In this document: positions 63,374-64,000 of the stretch, piece by piece
How positions within the stretch are numbered: the stretch's first letter is position 1
How the letters are laid out: every line of letters begins with the position of its first letter
Assembly: GCA_028280305.1 (NCBI GenBank)
Contig: JANQMC010000098.1
Location: 1-64,000, forward strand
Length of the DNA: 64,000 bases
Source: Pelagibius sp.
GTDB lineage: Bacteria; Pseudomonadota; Alphaproteobacteria; Kiloniellales; Kiloniellaceae
Direction: 5' to 3'
Made by a program: the position numbers and the translations under genes
Notes under the pieces: model-generated
Told to the model about the DNA's origin: nothing
Databases searched by the model: none
The model's input: the letters and a program-made list of their open reading frames with translations, nothing else

Positions 63374-64000
63374 TTGAGAACGCCCAACCTGAATGCCCTG
63401 CGCATGTTCGATGCGGCTGCGCGGCATCTGAACTTCCGGCAGGCGGCTGAGGAGTTGAGCCTGACCCAGGGCGCTGTGGCACAGCAGGTACGCCGGCTGG
63501 AGGCCGACTTGGGGCTTCAGCTTTTCTATCGCAAAGCCCGCGGCCTGGCGTTGACCGAAATCGGGCGCGGCTATCACGGTCCGGTCCACCGGGCGCTCGC
63601 GATCATCGACGAGGCAACGGCGAACCTGCGCCCCCAGGGCACCCGCATAACCCTCAGTGTGACTCCCTCCTTCGCAGCCAAATGGCTGGTGCCCCGGCTC
63701 GGCAACTTCGCGAAGGCGCATCCCGAAGTCGACCTGCAGACGGTGGCCAGCGAGCGGCTGGCGGACTTTCAATCCGACGGCGTCGACCTCGCGGTCCGCC
63801 TCGGACGCCCGCCCTTCGAAAAGAACATGGAGACCACTCTGCTGGCGCCGCTCGATCTCTGCGCGATCTGCAGCCCGGACTATGCCGAGACCGTGGCGCC
63901 GCTGAAGCGCTTCGAGGACTTTGCCAAGCTACGCCTCATCCAAGACAGCCATGCCTTCTGGGACGCCCTGTTCGACAAGACCGGCACCCGGGCGCGGCAT
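63374..64000 (+). CDS. LysR-family regulator (GcvA-like), C-terminus beyond the window
   Basis: At least 209 residues, open at the right edge. From TTG 63374 it reads RTPNLNALRMFDAAARHLNF, then the winged HTH RQAAEELSLTQGAVAQQVRR. These are followed by LFYRKARGLALTEIGRGY and the start of the effector domain (LSVTPSFAAKWLVPRL), all typical of GcvA-type LysR proteins. TTG is used because the first in-frame ATG (MFDAAARH) would cut into the conserved N-terminus. The 129-base gap to the divergent SDR gene should contain its operator. Confidence 0.85.
   Translation, partial: MRTPNLNALRMFDAAARHLNFRQAAEELSLTQGAVAQQVRRLEADLGLQLFYRKARGLALTEIGRGYHGPVHRALAIIDEATANLRPQGTRITLSVTPSFAAKWLVPRLGNFAKAHPEVDLQTVASERLADFQSDGVDLAVRLGRPPFEKNMETTLLAPLDLCAICSPDYAETVAPLKRFEDFAKLRLIQDSHAFWDALFDKTGTRARH

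Overview
The window is high-GC DNA with dense, overlapping operons. Its gene content points to an alphaproteobacterium, probably of the Rhodospirillales/Kiloniellales kind: heterotetrameric sarcosine oxidase, an Entner-Doudoroff operon, an NAD-dependent formate dehydrogenase with a fused beta subunit, tripartite tricarboxylate transport, and many SDR, CUT1-ABC and GntR/LacI/AraC/LysR genes. No rRNA, tRNA, phage, IS element or CRISPR array was seen, so the genus cannot be named. The picture is of a metabolically versatile heterotroph living on methylated amines, C1/C2 acids, sugars and polyols.

Region by region. 1-5.5 kb (+): sarcosine oxidase soxB(partial)-D-A-G, then an SDR and a glyoxalase-fold protein. 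5.6-11.9 kb (-): zwf-pgl-edd-eda-pgi, a complete Entner-Doudoroff entry operon. 12-23.3 kb: mixed single genes, namely a periplasmic PQQ-type sugar dehydrogenase, an orphan secreted protein with a strong terminator, a Bcr/CflA-type exporter, an acetylpolyamine-amidohydrolase-like deacetylase, a double-domain GNAT, an Fe-dependent alcohol dehydrogenase with an enolase-superfamily enzyme and an AraC regulator, a low-GC orphan, an SDR and an AlaX-type editing protein.

23.5-41.8 kb (-) is the most interesting part: an oxalate/formate C1 island. It contains gntR, oxalyl-CoA decarboxylase, formyl-CoA:oxalate CoA-transferase, a stand-alone formyltransferase resembling the N-terminal domain of 10-formyl-THF dehydrogenase, formate-THF ligase and a universal stress protein. 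These are followed by a TctCBA transporter, a divergent SucCD-like acid-CoA ligase and a two-subunit formate dehydrogenase. The palindrome TGGTATACCA, or a one-arm variant, lies in front of gntR, tctC and the ligase pair. These sites link three transcription units into one candidate regulon.

41.9-52 kb (-): one long operon joins a CUT1 ABC importer (binding protein, two permeases, a 70-aa membrane protein, two ATPases) to a full DhaK-DhaL-DhaM kinase with its own HPr and enzyme I and a small HTH protein. Imported substrate, probably glycerol, dihydroxyacetone or a related ketose/polyol, would be phosphorylated at the expense of PEP. 52.3-55.7 kb (-): LacI regulator, sugar-phosphate isomerase/epimerase-type protein and Gfo/Idh/MocA oxidoreductase. 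55.7-61.1 kb: two glutamine-synthetase-family enzymes flank an FGGY kinase and an SDR; a 15-bp tandem repeat lies upstream of the first. 61.1-64 kb: LysE-family exporter, orphan response regulator, and an SDR divergent from a LysR regulator cut by the window end.
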